A stretch of DNA of 32,500 bases from assembly GCA_037179515.1 (NCBI GenBank), contig JAXCGZ010019414.1:12501-45000 (forward strand). The letters run 5' to 3'. Shown here in pieces: positions 11,951 to 25,770 of the stretch. The DNA is from Halocaridina rubra (lineage: Eukaryota; Arthropoda; Malacostraca; Decapoda; Atyidae). The notes beneath the pieces were generated by a model. It did not search any database and was not told the origin of the DNA. It was given only the letters and a program-made list of their open reading frames with translations. The position numbers and the translations under genes were made by a program. Positions within the stretch are counted from its first letter, which is position 1. Each line of letters starts with the position of its first letter.

Positions 11951-12221
11951 TTATATTGAATTATACATATATTTTCTGTATGTTGCTGTATAATTCTGTT
12001 TGTGCATTCTGCGTTTCTCTTAGCTTTACTTTTGCATATAATGTACTCTGTGCTGCCATACTGTGAGTTGTGTGTTAGTATGCAGCAATGTTTTATCAAT
12101 ATGTACACCTCCCTGTAAACCATGTTCAACTCTTGATTTTGTATCCATTTGAAGCATTATTTGTATGAACTCATGTAATGTCTGACGCCTTGGCGCAATA
12201 AATTAATAAAATAAAATAAAA

Positions 12222-12225
<4 letters not shown>
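11951..12225 (+). other. LINE 3' UTR, polyadenylation signals and A-rich tail
   Basis: AT-rich 3' UTR. AATAAA occurs at 12197-12202 and 12205-12210, followed by AATAAAAT-type repeats that stop at the (CT)n tract. TGCTGTATAATTCTG and TGTGCTGCCATACTGTG are its only distinctive words. Confidence 0.75.
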
Positions 12226-13085
<860 letters not shown>

Positions 13086-13132
<47 letters not shown>

Positions 13133-13143
13133 GTTGTTATCAC

Positions 13144-13215
<72 letters not shown>

Positions 13216-13216
13216 A

Positions 13217-13264
<48 letters not shown>

Positions 13265-13272
13265 GTTATCAC

Positions 13273-13344
<72 letters not shown>

Positions 13345-13374
13345 TATTACTATTATTATTATTGCTATTATCAC

Positions 13375-13420
<46 letters not shown>

Positions 13421-13451
13421 GTTATTATTATTATCACTATTATTATTATTA

Positions 13452-13491
<40 letters not shown>

Positions 13492-13504
13492 CATTATTAT
13501 TATT
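13086..13504. repeat. (ATT)n array of about 420 bp with periodic interruptions
   Basis: The longest microsatellite in the window. ATT units are interrupted by GTT, ATC and ACT variants (for example 13131-13145, 13264-13275 and 13341-13380), with the string GTTATCACTATT recurring. That suggests duplication of internal blocks as well as slippage. It abuts the SINE head at 13505. Confidence 0.97.
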
Positions 13505-13860
13505 GAAGACCGCTTTAGCGCAGTGGCTAAACCACAAGACTTTGGAAGTGACAGCCCCGCAATCGAACCCACAGCTGGGCATTTGGGAGGCCATCTAGGC
13601 TTAGTTCCTCAGCTCCAACCTGTCTCTGTCCAACTCAGTTTAAGGGATTAATAGTGCCACATAAAACGGCAAACATAATCCCCCTGAGGGAGGGGGGCAA
13701 GAATACTTCCCCCGTGTTCCCCTGCGTGTCGTAAAAGTAAACCAAATGGGGAGGAGCGAGGGAACTGGGAATCCCCTCCTCTGTATCTTCTTCCCGTAAA
13801 GAGTCAAAGTATCTCGCTTTGACTCAGCCACCTCCCTTATAAGGGGGAATATGACACTTG
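13505..13860 (+). mobile_element. tRNA-derived SINE-2 (copy 2, with head)
   Basis: The head at about 13510-13570 contains a good box A (TTAGCGCAGTGG) and, about 45 bases on, a degenerate box B (GCAATCGAACCC). The body holds GGGGGCAAGAATACTTCCCC, then CCCTGCGTGTCGTAAAAG, then the ACTGGGAATCC and TTTGACTC blocks shared with 3350-3525. It ends near a GGGGGAATATGAC string. No target duplication is evident because the 5' flank is the (ATT)n array. It is not a functional tRNA. Confidence 0.72.
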
Positions 13861-13954
13861 TACATAGATAGATTTTGTCTGCATGAATCAAAGTGTTTGT
13901 TCAACTGTCAGAGTTTGAACTACTGAGCCCTAGAGTTGCACCTTAATTATATAT
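13861..13954. other. Short spacer
   Basis: Single-copy-looking sequence between SINE-2 and the next (CA)/(TA) tract. Nothing is recognised in it. Confidence 0.4.
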
Positions 13955-14276
<322 letters not shown>

Positions 14277-14308
<32 letters not shown>

Positions 14309-14700
14309 CTATGTGTGTGCGTGTGTGTGTGTGTGTGCCTATGTGTGTGCGTGCGTTCAAAGGAGAGTGCATATATGTGTATGGGCGTATTTGTTCGTGA
14401 TTGTTTACATACACACTTGTGTCCATGTATACATGTGTGCATGCGAGTGTGCGTATGACTGTATGAATGCGAGAGAATGTGTGTGTGTACATGAATGTGA
14501 GTATGAGTGTATTTGCGCATATGAATTTACGTCTGTGTTTTCAGGTGTCTGTGTTTTTTCTTTTACTAGTGTGATTTTCCCCCTTAAATCGAGAGTTAAT
14601 TGTAAGATTTGATTGAATATGTGTGTGTGTGTGTACGCGTGCGTAGACATGTGTGTCTGTGTGTGCGTTTTCAAGTGAATGTGTTAGTACATGCGTTTTG
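14277..14700. repeat. (GT)n and degenerate GT-rich tract
   Basis: Perfect (GT)n at 14278-14307 and 14321-14337, with a repeated GCCTATGTGTGTGCGTG junction, then about 350 bp of decayed GTGTGCATG-type sequence interrupted by a unique stretch at about 14540-14620. Confidence 0.85.
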
Positions 14701-15406
14701 TTTAAGATACAAACTCTTAACTTAGATAAGTCTGTCCTGGACAGTTCGGTGTTAAGTCTTCCTTCAGTTACGGTTCTCTTTCTCTGCCTACATCAACACC
14801 GAATATTCTTGGATATTCATTACACATGTCTTATTATCCCTTCACATCTGACAAGTCACAACATTCCCCATCTCTATTTCTCTTTATGTTTTCTTCGTGC
14901 CTAGGCCTGATGAGGGTAGATATTTTTTTTGAGCCTGTCCTGGTGTCACAATCATAAAAAAAAACTTTGACCTATTGTCACCTTTATCAATTAGGATTTT
15001 TGGCACCAAAACCAATATGTTACCTGTATAGAATTGGAGGAGTTTAATAACACATGAAGAATCAAACAAGCAAAACAATTTATAGAATATTTTCCATTTT
15101 TTTAACCTAACCAGCCACCAGGAGTGTGCCATCCCCCCCTTAATAACACACGACTATTGAGAATAAAAAAGAAATATTTGATCTGTTTACACTAATATCA
15201 ATAGGGATATAAACTTTATATAACTCGGCTTTAAACACATTTAACACTTTACTTGCGCATCTACTCAAGGCAATTATCCCTTCTCATAATAAAGAACTCT
15301 ACTTGGATAAATATATGGTTTGATTTTTTACACCAATATCAATAGGGGTTCATCAACAGTTAAAATTGCTTTGACAGGATTAATTCAGATATGAGAAAAT
15401 ATAGCT

Positions 15407-15409
<3 letters not shown>
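14701..15409. other. AT-rich spacer with recurring short motif
   Basis: No gene is recognised. A motif of about 30 bp recurs at 14962-15020, 15177-15208 and 15319-15350, seen on the minus strand as TTGGTGTNAAAAGATCAAAT-like. Related copies are at 19483-19505 and 27118-27180. Confidence 0.45.
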
Positions 15410-15486
<77 letters not shown>

Positions 15487-15491
15487 TGTGT
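15410..15491. repeat. (GT)n microsatellite at the LINE 3' tail
   Basis: About 82 bp of GT. On the minus strand it is a (CA)n tract directly following the 3' terminus of the CR1-like LINE. Confidence 0.97.
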
Positions 15492-17979
<2,488 letters not shown>

Positions 17980-17982
<3 letters not shown>

Positions 17983-18100
17983 ATGATCACAGCATGTAAA
18001 AATTCTTCTATGGATAGTCCCTTCCGCATACGTAATGGGTCACGGGGCCCCAAACCGACCAATCAATTGACAATTATTCAAAAAGGAAAATTCTCATAAC
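17980..18100. other. Short spacer
   Basis: Unique-looking sequence including CACGGGGCCCC. No gene or repeat partner was found in the window. Confidence 0.4.
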
Positions 18101-18815
18101 AGGGACTGAGCTTCTATTCTGAGAACACAAGAACATATTCGGCGGTGTTCTGTTGCGTTCTTTTCTTAAAGATGATGAAGATTAAACTTTTTTTTTAACG
18201 AGTATATTGCACATGTTCTTTGTTCTTTTTCGTAGTGTTCTTGGGTGTGATAACATATTCTTGTGTAAGCGGGTGTTCTTTTGTGTTTGCTTTTTTGTTG
18301 TAGAGATTTTGTGCTCTTAAGATGTTCTTTCTGTTCTGAAGTCGTGTACACGAAAATTATTTTCTATTGTTCTTTCGTGTTCTTTTCTAAGATGACAAGT
18401 TTTGTTCTTTTTTTTTAACTGGTCTTTTCTGCTTTTTTTTTCTAAAAGAGAAAAATACTGTTATTTGTAAAAAGTGTGTTTTTGGGATGTTCTACAGTAT
18501 TCTTCTTTTAAAAGAAGTATATATGAAAATGTTCTTTTCGTGTTCGTTGTCTAACAAGATGCGTTCTGATGATGTTCTTTTGTGCATGAGATTGTTCTCT
18601 TCTGTTCTCTCTTTATTAGACATATACTGTTCGACCGGGTTCTTTTCTTGAAGTCTGTACATGTTCACCCTCTAATGATACATGTTCTGAAGATGTTCGA
18701 TTCGTGTTCATTTATGAGACGAGTATGTAAAAAGTTTTTTTTTTCGTGTTTTTGCGGAAAGAACACATGTTGAAATATCCATTTTAGTGTTCTTTACAAA
18801 AAATGTGTTCATATT
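18101..18815 (+). repeat. GTTCT-rich degenerate tract
   Basis: About 20 GTTCT words occur on the plus strand in roughly 700 bp, usually as TGTTCTTTT, against about three AGAAC words. Spacing is irregular and the sequence is otherwise T-rich, suggesting a decayed short-motif array or cryptic simple repeat. No protein reading frame is supported. Confidence 0.6.
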
Positions 18816-19041
18816 TTAATCCCTAAAATATAAATGATTTTATAAGGAGAGATGCAAAAAGTTACGGTGACCTGGTTGTAATGAAAGATTACTTATCCAT
18901 GTGTATGTATATATGCGTATGTGTGCGAGTGTATAATGTGTGTAAGTGTGTATGCATATTCGTGACTGTAAGCATGTGCGTATATATACTTATGTGTGTG
19001 TGCATTTAAAAGAACAAAACATGTTTCTATTGTCCAATTCA

Positions 19042-19047
<6 letters not shown>
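18816..19047. other. AT/GT-rich spacer
   Basis: Contains a decayed GTGTATG tract at about 18900-19005. Nothing else is recognised. Confidence 0.45.

Positions 19048-19131
<84 letters not shown>
19048..19131. repeat. (TA)n microsatellite
   Basis: Uninterrupted TA of about 84 bp. Confidence 0.98.
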
Positions 19132-19135
<4 letters not shown>

Positions 19136-19254
19136 TATTACAGATACCCCAACCTCACTCATGGCTTCATTTTAGCATTTAATTCAAATCCCAATCTCAT
19201 TCAGGCCATGAAATTATCAAATAAGCACATTACATATGTGAAAACATGAATCAT

Positions 19255-19335
19255 ATTTTACCCCGACCGGGACTCGAAACTAGGACTTATGATTACTAAG
19301 TCAAGGCGCTACCACTACACCACAGAAGGTTAAAA
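19255..19335 (-). mobile_element. tRNA-like SINE head (SINE-3)
   Basis: On the minus strand the order is TGGTGTAGTGGTAGCGC (box A), an anticodon-arm-like stretch, then GTTTCGAGTCCCGG (box B) at tRNA-like spacing. No folded acceptor stem closes, and the stretch lies among repeats, so a tRNA-derived SINE is more likely than a tRNA gene. The body downstream on the minus strand (toward 19140) has no partner in the window. Confidence 0.6.
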
Positions 19336-19364
19336 GGAATCCAACCTTATAGCTTATATCGGCT

Positions 19365-19634
<270 letters not shown>

Positions 19635-19840
19635 TTGCCGGTGTTTCAGTTCCAATATCCATCTGAGATGCTCCTCAGAACGTCAGCCGGGGCAAGCCCC
19701 AGCCCCCCCACTGTGGTGCCCATCCACAGCAGAAACCTTCCCAGTAAACAGCTTAAACTCTCGGTCCTGAGCGGGAACCGATCTGTCGACCTCGCGAATG
19801 CGAGGCCAGCGCGTTACCACTGTACTAGCCAGAAGGCTGC
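19635..19840 (-). mobile_element. tRNA-derived SINE (SINE-4)
   Basis: On the minus strand, a head with box A (GCTAGTACAGTGGTAACGC) and box B (ATCGGTTCCCGCTC) is followed by a GC-rich body: GGACCGAGAGTTTAAGCTG, CTGCTGTGGATGGGCACC and GGCTTGCCCCGGCTGAC. The element ends near CTATC repeats at 19630, which would be its 3' tail. It is much more GC-rich than its surroundings. No target duplication was identified. Confidence 0.7.
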
Positions 19841-20072
19841 AGATTTTGGCATGAACTTAAAGTATTTACCCATAAGTTATCATTAAGTGTTGCAGACGAA
19901 GTTGCGCTACCCATAGATTCCTTTTACATATATTAATCCTGCTCTTAACACTTCGTCATGGCTGGACCACATGTAATCATACCTCAAATCCAGCTTTTAA
20001 CTAGCCAAATATGTATTGGTTATGACAAAGTTGTTTTGGAGAATTTTCCCTTATATATGAATATTGAAATTT
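19841..20072. other. Spacer, nothing recognised
   Basis: Unique-looking AT-rich sequence before the next SINE. Confidence 0.4.
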
Positions 20073-20244
20073 ATTGTGGTAGACATAAGCGTAGTCACTG
20101 TGGCTCAAGCGGTAGCGTCCGCGACTCTGAGGAGTCAGGTCGAGGGTTCCCGCCCCAAGTCCTTCGCAAGAAGGCAACCGTCCTAGCCCTTGGTAGAAAA
20201 GGGAGACCGTGACGTAAAACCGGAACATTGTGATAGACATAAGC
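20073..20244 (+). mobile_element. SINE-1 copy b, internally deleted, with TSD
   Basis: The body (20091-20226) lacks about 60 bp between GCCCC and AAGTCCTTCG that the other copies have. Target duplication ATTGTGRTAGACATAAGC is at 20073-20090 and 20227-20244 with one mismatch. Box A is intact (TGGCTCAAGCGG) and box B is altered. Confidence 0.92.
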
Positions 20245-20326
20245 ATAAGGGCAGAAAATCTGGAGTTGCAATGAATACGTTTGTTGGGTGGTATAGAAAG
20301 TCGAAATCTGACACAGATAAATTCCT

Positions 20327-20632
20327 TTGAATTCCTTCGTGGTTATGATAGAGTGGATAGGGATCGATATTTTGATATGGCTGGCTATAGAACTAGAGGT
20401 CGTAGTTTGAAGTTTCGTAAGAAAGCTTTTTTTGCAAGATGTAAGGAAGTACTTCTTTTGTGTAAGAGTAGGTGATAACTGGAATGCGCGAGGCGATGAG
20501 GTAGTTAATGCTAACTCAATCCATAGTTTCAAGGAGAAGCATGATAAGTATCACTAAGTAAAAAATGGAACCGATCAGGAGACGGGAAATGACGAGCTTT
20601 GGGCTCTTTCCCGTAAGCACAATTAGGTAATT
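20327..20632 (+). pseudogene. CR1-like LINE 3' fragment (copy 3)
   Basis: Matches the last 90 or so codons and 3' UTR of the CR1-like element: 'YDRVDRDRYFDMAG' at about 20345-20385, then the CGGGAAATGACGAGC and ACAATTAGGTAATT terminal words. It has frameshifts and is severely 5'-truncated. Confidence 0.88.
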
Positions 20633-20739
20633 CTTTATCACTTATATACTAAAGTGGCACCGTTACGTCATGATAAAGCGTGTGATGATGGGTTTCATCA
20701 CCACCTGTTAAATGAAACATATGAATAATTACTTCAGGC
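20633..20739. other. Spacer before the duplicated block
   Basis: No feature is recognised. It may be the 5' continuation of the old LINE that follows. Confidence 0.35.
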
Positions 20740-20962
20740 ACTGTATGGCACTTCTAGGTAGTCACCGTGGCTCAAGCGGTAGCGTCCGCGATTTTGAGGC
20801 GTCAGTTCGAGGGTTCGCGCCCCGTCACGGTCTGAGGTTAGCAAGGGCATGCACTCAGGGTAACGATTACATCTGCCAAAACAAGTCCTTCGCCAAAAGG
20901 CAATAGCCCTTGGTAGAAAATGGAGTCCGTGACGTAAAACCGGAAAAACTGCATGGCTCTTC
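20740..20962 (+). mobile_element. SINE-1 copy c with TSD; left edge of the tandem duplication
   Basis: The body lies at about 20755-20947. Imperfect duplication ACTGTATGGCACTTC / ACTGCATGGCTCTTC is at 20740-20754 and 20948-20962. Diagnostic variants are GCGATTTTGAGGCGTCAG in the head and CCTTCGCCAAAAGG in the 3' module. Confidence 0.88.
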
Positions 20963-21492
20963 AAGAGAGTTTACAATTATTCATAAAAAAAGAATATTAA
21001 CACCATTCCAGGCTGGAATACATGTTGCAAGCATCTTCATACCGTTGCCAGAGAGAAATTTCTGAAAATTCCTGGAATTTAAGGCCAAAGGTAAATGTAG
21101 AACAGGTATAGAACTTGTATTAATAAACGTCTCGCAAAAACATCAAAAAGGAGTTGAGAAGAGTATGAGGAAAATTGAGGAAATTCATAGAAATCAAGGA
21201 CTTGCTCATTTATTTTCTTAAGGAAAATAAGAACTAATTCTGGAAAGATGTCAAGAGAATAGAATGTGGTGATACTCATTCAAATATGACTAAAATAGAT
21301 GATATCTCGAATCGAAAGGTATTCTGCAAGTGCTTGATGCCAAATTTCAAAAAAAGGTATTTCATAATTCCAGATTTCAAGCGATCCCAAATGGATTTCA
21401 TGCAAAACTATTAAATGAGAGAAATTTCAACGTAAGATGCGGGAAAAGTTCATATAAAAAAAAAAATGGTTGTTTAAAAACTGGCGTTGGTA

Positions 21493-21721
21493 ATGACAAC
21501 ATACACTTTTTTGTTCCGGTTTTACGTCACGGACTCCCTTTTCTACCAAGGGCTAGGACGGTTGCCTTCTGGCGGAGGACTTGTTTTGGCAGATGTAATC
21601 GTTACCCTGAGTGCGTGCCCTTACTAGTCTCAGACCGTGACGGGGAGCGAACCCTCGACCTGACGCCTCAGAGTCGCGTATGCTACCGCTTGAGCCACGG
21701 TGACTACTATGACAACATACA
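21493..21721 (-). mobile_element. SINE-1 copy d with TSD
   Basis: The body (21513-21707) is on the minus strand. ATGACAACATACA is duplicated at 21493-21505 and 21709-21721. The same insertion is present in the second tandem unit at 24185-24379, so it predates the duplication. Confidence 0.92.
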
Positions 21722-21952
21722 ACATACACTCTAATCACCTGAAATATGATCCAGATTGTTTACATGCCTTCATTGCCAGACTTTTCACGTGCCGTTTGAG
21801 TCACACGTGTGTGCCTAATGCCATGTTAATAGGACAGTTAAAACCCATTGTGAAAAAAAAACATATGAGAGATCTTTCTGTCTCCGATAATTATAAACCT
21901 GTAATGACCTCTTCACATTTTCTAAAACTATTTGAGTATATTTTACTACCCC

Positions 21953-22182
21953 ACTTAGAGTCTTGTGCAAGTAGTCACCGTGGCTCAAGCGGTAGCGTCC
22001 GCGACTCTGAGGCGTCAGGTCGAGGGTTCGCGCCCCGTCACGGTCTGAGGATAGCAAGGGCATGCACTCAGTGTAACGATTACATATGCCAAAACGAGTG
22101 ATTCGCAAGAAGGCAACCGTCCTAGCTCTTGGTAGAGAAGGGAGTCCGTAACGTAAAACCGGAACGAAACTTAGAGTCTTGT
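21953..22182 (+). mobile_element. SINE-1 copy e with TSD, inside the RT
   Basis: The body (about 21971-22165) interrupts the RT between 'LLPHLE' and 'INESQFGFRK'. ACTTAGAGTCTTGT is duplicated at 21953-21966 and 22169-22182. It is shared with unit 2 (24641-24835). Confidence 0.93.
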
Positions 22183-22370
22183 TTAAATATTAATGAAAGT
22201 CAGTTTGGGTTCAGAAAGGATGTCTTCAGCACAAATGTTAGCCACTCTTCTTAAAGAAAGTGTTAGCCATTAAGTTAGGAAGGGCACGTCTGCTTATACA
22301 TTATATCTAGATTTAACTAAAGCCTCTGATAGTGTAAACCACATGTTGATTTTTATCTTTATTTGATAAT

Positions 22371-22637
22371 AAAGTACCGCTTTGTGACGTAAATGCATTA
22401 TGTAATGTTCCGGCTTTACGTCACGGTCTTCCTTTTCTACCAAGGGCTAGGACGGTTGCCTTCTTGCGAAGGACTTGTTTTGGCAGGTGTAATCCTTACC
22501 ATGAGTGCATGCCCTTGCTAACCTGACACAGTGACGGGGCGCGAACCCTCGACCTGACGCCTCAGAGTAGCGGACGCTACCGCTTTAGCCACGGAGATTA
22601 CACAAAGTACCGTTTTATGTCGTAAATGCATTATGTA
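22371..22637 (-). mobile_element. SINE-1 copy f with an unusually long 34-bp TSD
   Basis: The body (22405-22603) is on the minus strand. The flanks 22371-22404 and 22604-22637 match at 31 of 34 positions. The equivalent place in unit 2 (25044-25077) holds this flank once and no SINE. That confirms the duplication and shows that this insertion followed the tandem duplication. Confidence 0.93.
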
Positions 22638-23413
22638 CAATTTTTCAAAATTAATCTGCCTATGTTAAATTTAATTCGAGTTGTACTAATATATGGAAAT
22701 TTGGACATGGTGTGCTACAGGGTTCCATTTTATCCCCACTTCTTATACATGGATATGTCAATGAGGTATTAAATAAGATTTAAAAAAATTTAATTTGGTT
22801 GTAAATTGGGTAGACATACCTAGAATATTTTAGCATATCCTGATGATATATGTCTAATTGTACTGTGTAAAAGTAGTCTTCAGTTACTGTTTAATTACTT
22901 TAAGAATTTGCTTAATGACTTAGATCTGATTGTTAATGCTAATAAAGCCATTCTGTTATGATTTTTAGAACTTCTGGCACTTTTAGTGCCAAAGGTAATA
23001 ATCCCTGATATAAGTATGGGTTGTGGCACTCTTTTACAGTTTGTAAATAAGCATAAGTATTTAGGTTTTATTTTTAATTCAAAGTTGAATAACTTTGATG
23101 ATATAGAAAAATGTGAAAAATAAAGTTTTTATAAGTAATTGTATTCTGTGATTCGTGAATTTTATATTGTAGATGCCAATATTTTGACATTTTTATTCAA
23201 GACGAATTGTGCAGGTTTTTTAGGGATGGAATTAGGGCAAGACATGGCAGGATGCTCACGAATTAAAAAAAAAATATTATCCATTGATTTTCATGAGTCT
23301 ACTCACCACAGTAACCATGTCATTTGTAATATTTGTAATATTTTAACATTGTCTCATCTTATAAATTCATAAAAATCATTACTTTTTCTCATAGATTTTT
23401 AATTTGTGATAAT

Positions 23414-23640
23414 AGTTGTATTTTTCCAGTAGTCACCGTGGCTCAAGCGGTAGCGTCCGCGACTCTGAGGAGTCAGGTCGAGGGTTCGCGCCCCGTCACG
23501 GTCTGAGGTTAGCTTGGGCATGCACTCAGGGTAACAATTACATCTGCCAAAACAAGTCCTTCGCCAAAAGGCAACCGTCCTAGCCCTTGGTAGAAAAGGG
23601 AGTCCGTGACGTAAAACCGGAAAAAACTGCATGGCACTTC
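23414..23640 (+). mobile_element. SINE-1 copy g: chimeric SINE at the tandem junction
   Basis: The body is 23429-23625. Its left flank AGTTGTATTTTTCCA (23414-23428) is the target duplication of copy j at 25786. Its right flank ACTGCATGGCACTTC (23626-23640) is the target duplication of copy c at 20755. The head carries the copy-j variant GACTCTGAGGAGTCAGG, while the 3' module carries the copy-c variant CCTTCGCCAAAAGG. It therefore has no TSD of its own and is a recombinant. Confidence 0.9.
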
Positions 23641-24163
23641 AAGAGAGTTTAGAATTATTCATAAAAAATAATATTAACACCATTCTAGGATGGAATACAT
23701 GTTGCAAGCATCTTCATACCGTTGCCAGAGAGAAATTCCTGAAAATTCCTGGAATGTAAGGCTAAAGATATATGTAGAACGGGTATAGAACTTGTATTAA
23801 TAAACGTCTCGCAAAAATATCAAAAAGGAGTTGAGAAGAGTATGAGGAAAATTGAGGAAATTCATAGAAATTAAGGCCTTGCTCATTTATTTTCCTAAGA
23901 AAAATAAAAACTCATTCTGGAGAGATGTCAAGAGAATAGAATGTGGTGATACTCATTCAAATATGACTAAAATAGATGATATCTCGAATCAAAAGGCATT
24001 CTGCAAGTGTTTGATGCCAAATTTCAAAAGAAAGTATTTCATAATTCCAGATATCAGGCGATCCCAAATGGATTTCATGTAAAACTATTAAATGAGAGAA
24101 ATTTCAGCGTAAGATGCGGAAAAAGATTATATAAAAAAAAATGGTTTAGAAACTGGCGTTGGT

Positions 24164-24393
24164 AATGACAATATACACTCTTGTGTTCCGGTTTTACGTC
24201 ACGGACTCCCTTTTCTGACAAGGGCTAGGACGGCTGCCTTCTGGCGGAGGACTTGTTTTGGCAGATGTAATCGTTACCCTGAGTGCATGCCCTTACTAGT
24301 CTCAGACCGTGACGGGGAGCGAACCCTCGACCTGACGCCTCAGAGTCGCGTATGCTACCGCTTGAGCCACGGTGACTACAATGACAACATACA
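24164..24393 (-). mobile_element. SINE-1 copy h (duplicate of copy d)
   Basis: The body (24185-24379) is the minus-strand SINE-1 in unit 2, at the same site as copy d. Flanks AATGACAATATACA and AATGACAACATACA are at 24164-24177 and 24380-24393. It differs from copy d at only a handful of positions. Confidence 0.92.
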
Positions 24394-24622
24394 ACATACA
24401 CTCTAATCACCTGAAACAGGGTCCAGATTGTTTACATGCCTTCATTGCCAGACTTTTCACGTGCGTTTTGAGTCACACGTGTGTGCCTAATGCCATGTTA
24501 ATAGGACAGTTAAAACCCATTGTGGAAAAACCATATGAGAGATCTTTCTGTCTCCGATATTTATAGACCTGTAATGACCTCTTCACATTTTCTAAAACTA
24601 TTTGAGTATATTTTATTACCCC

Positions 24623-24852
24623 ACTAAGAGTCTTGTGTGAGTAGTCACCGTGACTCAAGCGGTAGTGTCCGCGACTCCGAGGCGTCAGGTCGAGGGTTCG
24701 CGCCCCGTCACGGTCTGAGGTTAGCAAGGGTATGCACTCAGTGTAACTATTACATATGCCAAAACGAGTGATTCGCAAGAAGGCAACCGTCCTAGCTCTT
24801 GGTAGAGAAGGGAGTCCGTAACGTAAAACCGGAACGAAACTTAGAGTCTTGT
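24623..24852 (+). mobile_element. SINE-1 copy i (duplicate of copy e)
   Basis: The body (24641-24835) is at the same site as copy e, with a CACTAAGAGTCTTGT-like left flank and ACTTAGAGTCTTGT at right (24839-24852). Box A is changed to TGACTCAAGCGG. Confidence 0.92.
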
Positions 24853-25770
24853 TTAAATATTTATAAAAGTCAGTTTGGGTTTAGAAAGGATGTCTTCAGC
24901 ACAAACGCTACCCACTCTTCTTAACGAAAGTGTTAGCCATTAAGTAAGGAAGGGAACGTCTGCTTTTACATAATTTCTAGATTTAACTAAAGCCTTTGAT
25001 AGTGTAAACCACAATATGTTGATTTTTATCTTTAATTGATAATAAAGTACCGATTTATGTCGCAAATGCATTATGCACAATTTATCAAAATTAATCTGCC
25101 TATGTTAAATTTAATTCGAGTTGTTCTAATAAATGGAAATTATTTTAAAAATTGAAATTTGGTTGTAAATTGGGTAGACATACTGGGAATATTATAGCAT
25201 ATCCTGATAATATATGTCTAATTGTACCGTGTAAAAGTAGTCTTCAGTTACTGTTTAATTACAGCAAGAAATTACTTAATGACTTAGATCTGATTGTTAA
25301 CGCTAATAAAGACATTTTGTTTTGATTTTTAGAACTTCTGGCACTTTTAGTGCCAAAGGTAATAATCCCTGATATCCATATGGGTTGTGGTAGTCTTCTA
25401 AAGTTTGTAAATACACATCAGTATTTAGAGTTTATTTTCAATTCAAAGTTGAAAAACTCTGATGATATAGAAAAATGTGAAAAAAAAGTGTTTATAAGTA
25501 ATTTTAATCTGTGATTCGTAATTTTTTTTTATTGTAGATGCCTATATTTTGACATTTTTATTCAAGACGTATTGTACTAAAAATGGAATGGAATTAGGGC
25601 AAGACATGGCAGGAAGCTCACGAATTAAAAAAAAAATTATCCATTAATTTCCATGAGTCTACTCACCACAGTAACCATGACATTTGTAATATTTGTAATA
25701 TTTTAACATTGTCTCATCTTATAAATAAAAAAAAAATCACTTTTCTCATAGATTTTTAATTTGTGATAAT

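Larger units (their letters stand above)
6410..12225 (+). mobile_element. Apparently full-length I-group non-LTR retrotransposon
   Basis: The element has a 5' UTR of about 330 bp, ORF1 (6742-8271), ORF2 (8180-11950), a 3' UTR of about 260 bp, two AATAAA signals and an A-rich AATAAAAT tail. It ends directly in (CT)n. It has higher GC than its surroundings and no stop or frameshift in either ORF. An apurinic-type endonuclease, RT and RNase H in one ORF are typical of the I group (I, Nimb, Loa, R1-like and Ingi clades). Because both flanks are (CT)n, no target duplication can be recognised. The 5' boundary is inferred from loss of CT periodicity, so a few bases or a modest 5' truncation cannot be excluded. 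It is the only element here that could still be autonomous. Confidence 0.9.
20963..23413 (+). pseudogene. Old LINE RT remnant, tandem unit 1
   Basis: Plus-strand non-LTR RT recognisable through many frame breaks. An N-terminal RT region lies at 21720-21960 ('SDNYKPVMTSSHFLKLFEYI'). The palm begins with 'LDLTKASDSVNH' at 22307-22342. A 'VLQGSILSPLL' motif lies around 22710-22745 and a catalytic box at 22833-22847 reads YPDD, with proline replacing the usual alanine. The C-terminal part reaches about 23370. Three SINE-1 copies lie inside it (21513-21707, 21971-22165 and 22405-22603). Stops and frameshifts are everywhere, so it is non-functional. Its clade is not determined; it differs from the CR1-like and I-like elements of this window. 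Confidence 0.8.
23641..25770 (+). pseudogene. Old LINE RT remnant, tandem unit 2
   Basis: Colinear with unit 1 at high identity, including two of its SINEs. It differs by lacking the SINE found in unit 1 at 22405-22603 and by a deletion of about 75 bp around 25140 that removes the 'VLQGSILSPLL' motif. The catalytic box at 25197-25211 reads YPDN, so an aspartate is lost as well. Non-functional. Confidence 0.85.

Noticed and set aside
18121..18815. Cluster of steroid-receptor half-sites (TGTTCT)
   Set aside because: No inverted half-site pairs with 3-base spacing were found; simple-sequence origin is more likely.
20759..20830. tRNA genes at the SINE-1 heads
   Set aside because: Box A and B are present, but acceptor and anticodon stems do not close, and each head continues into a SINE body with target duplications.
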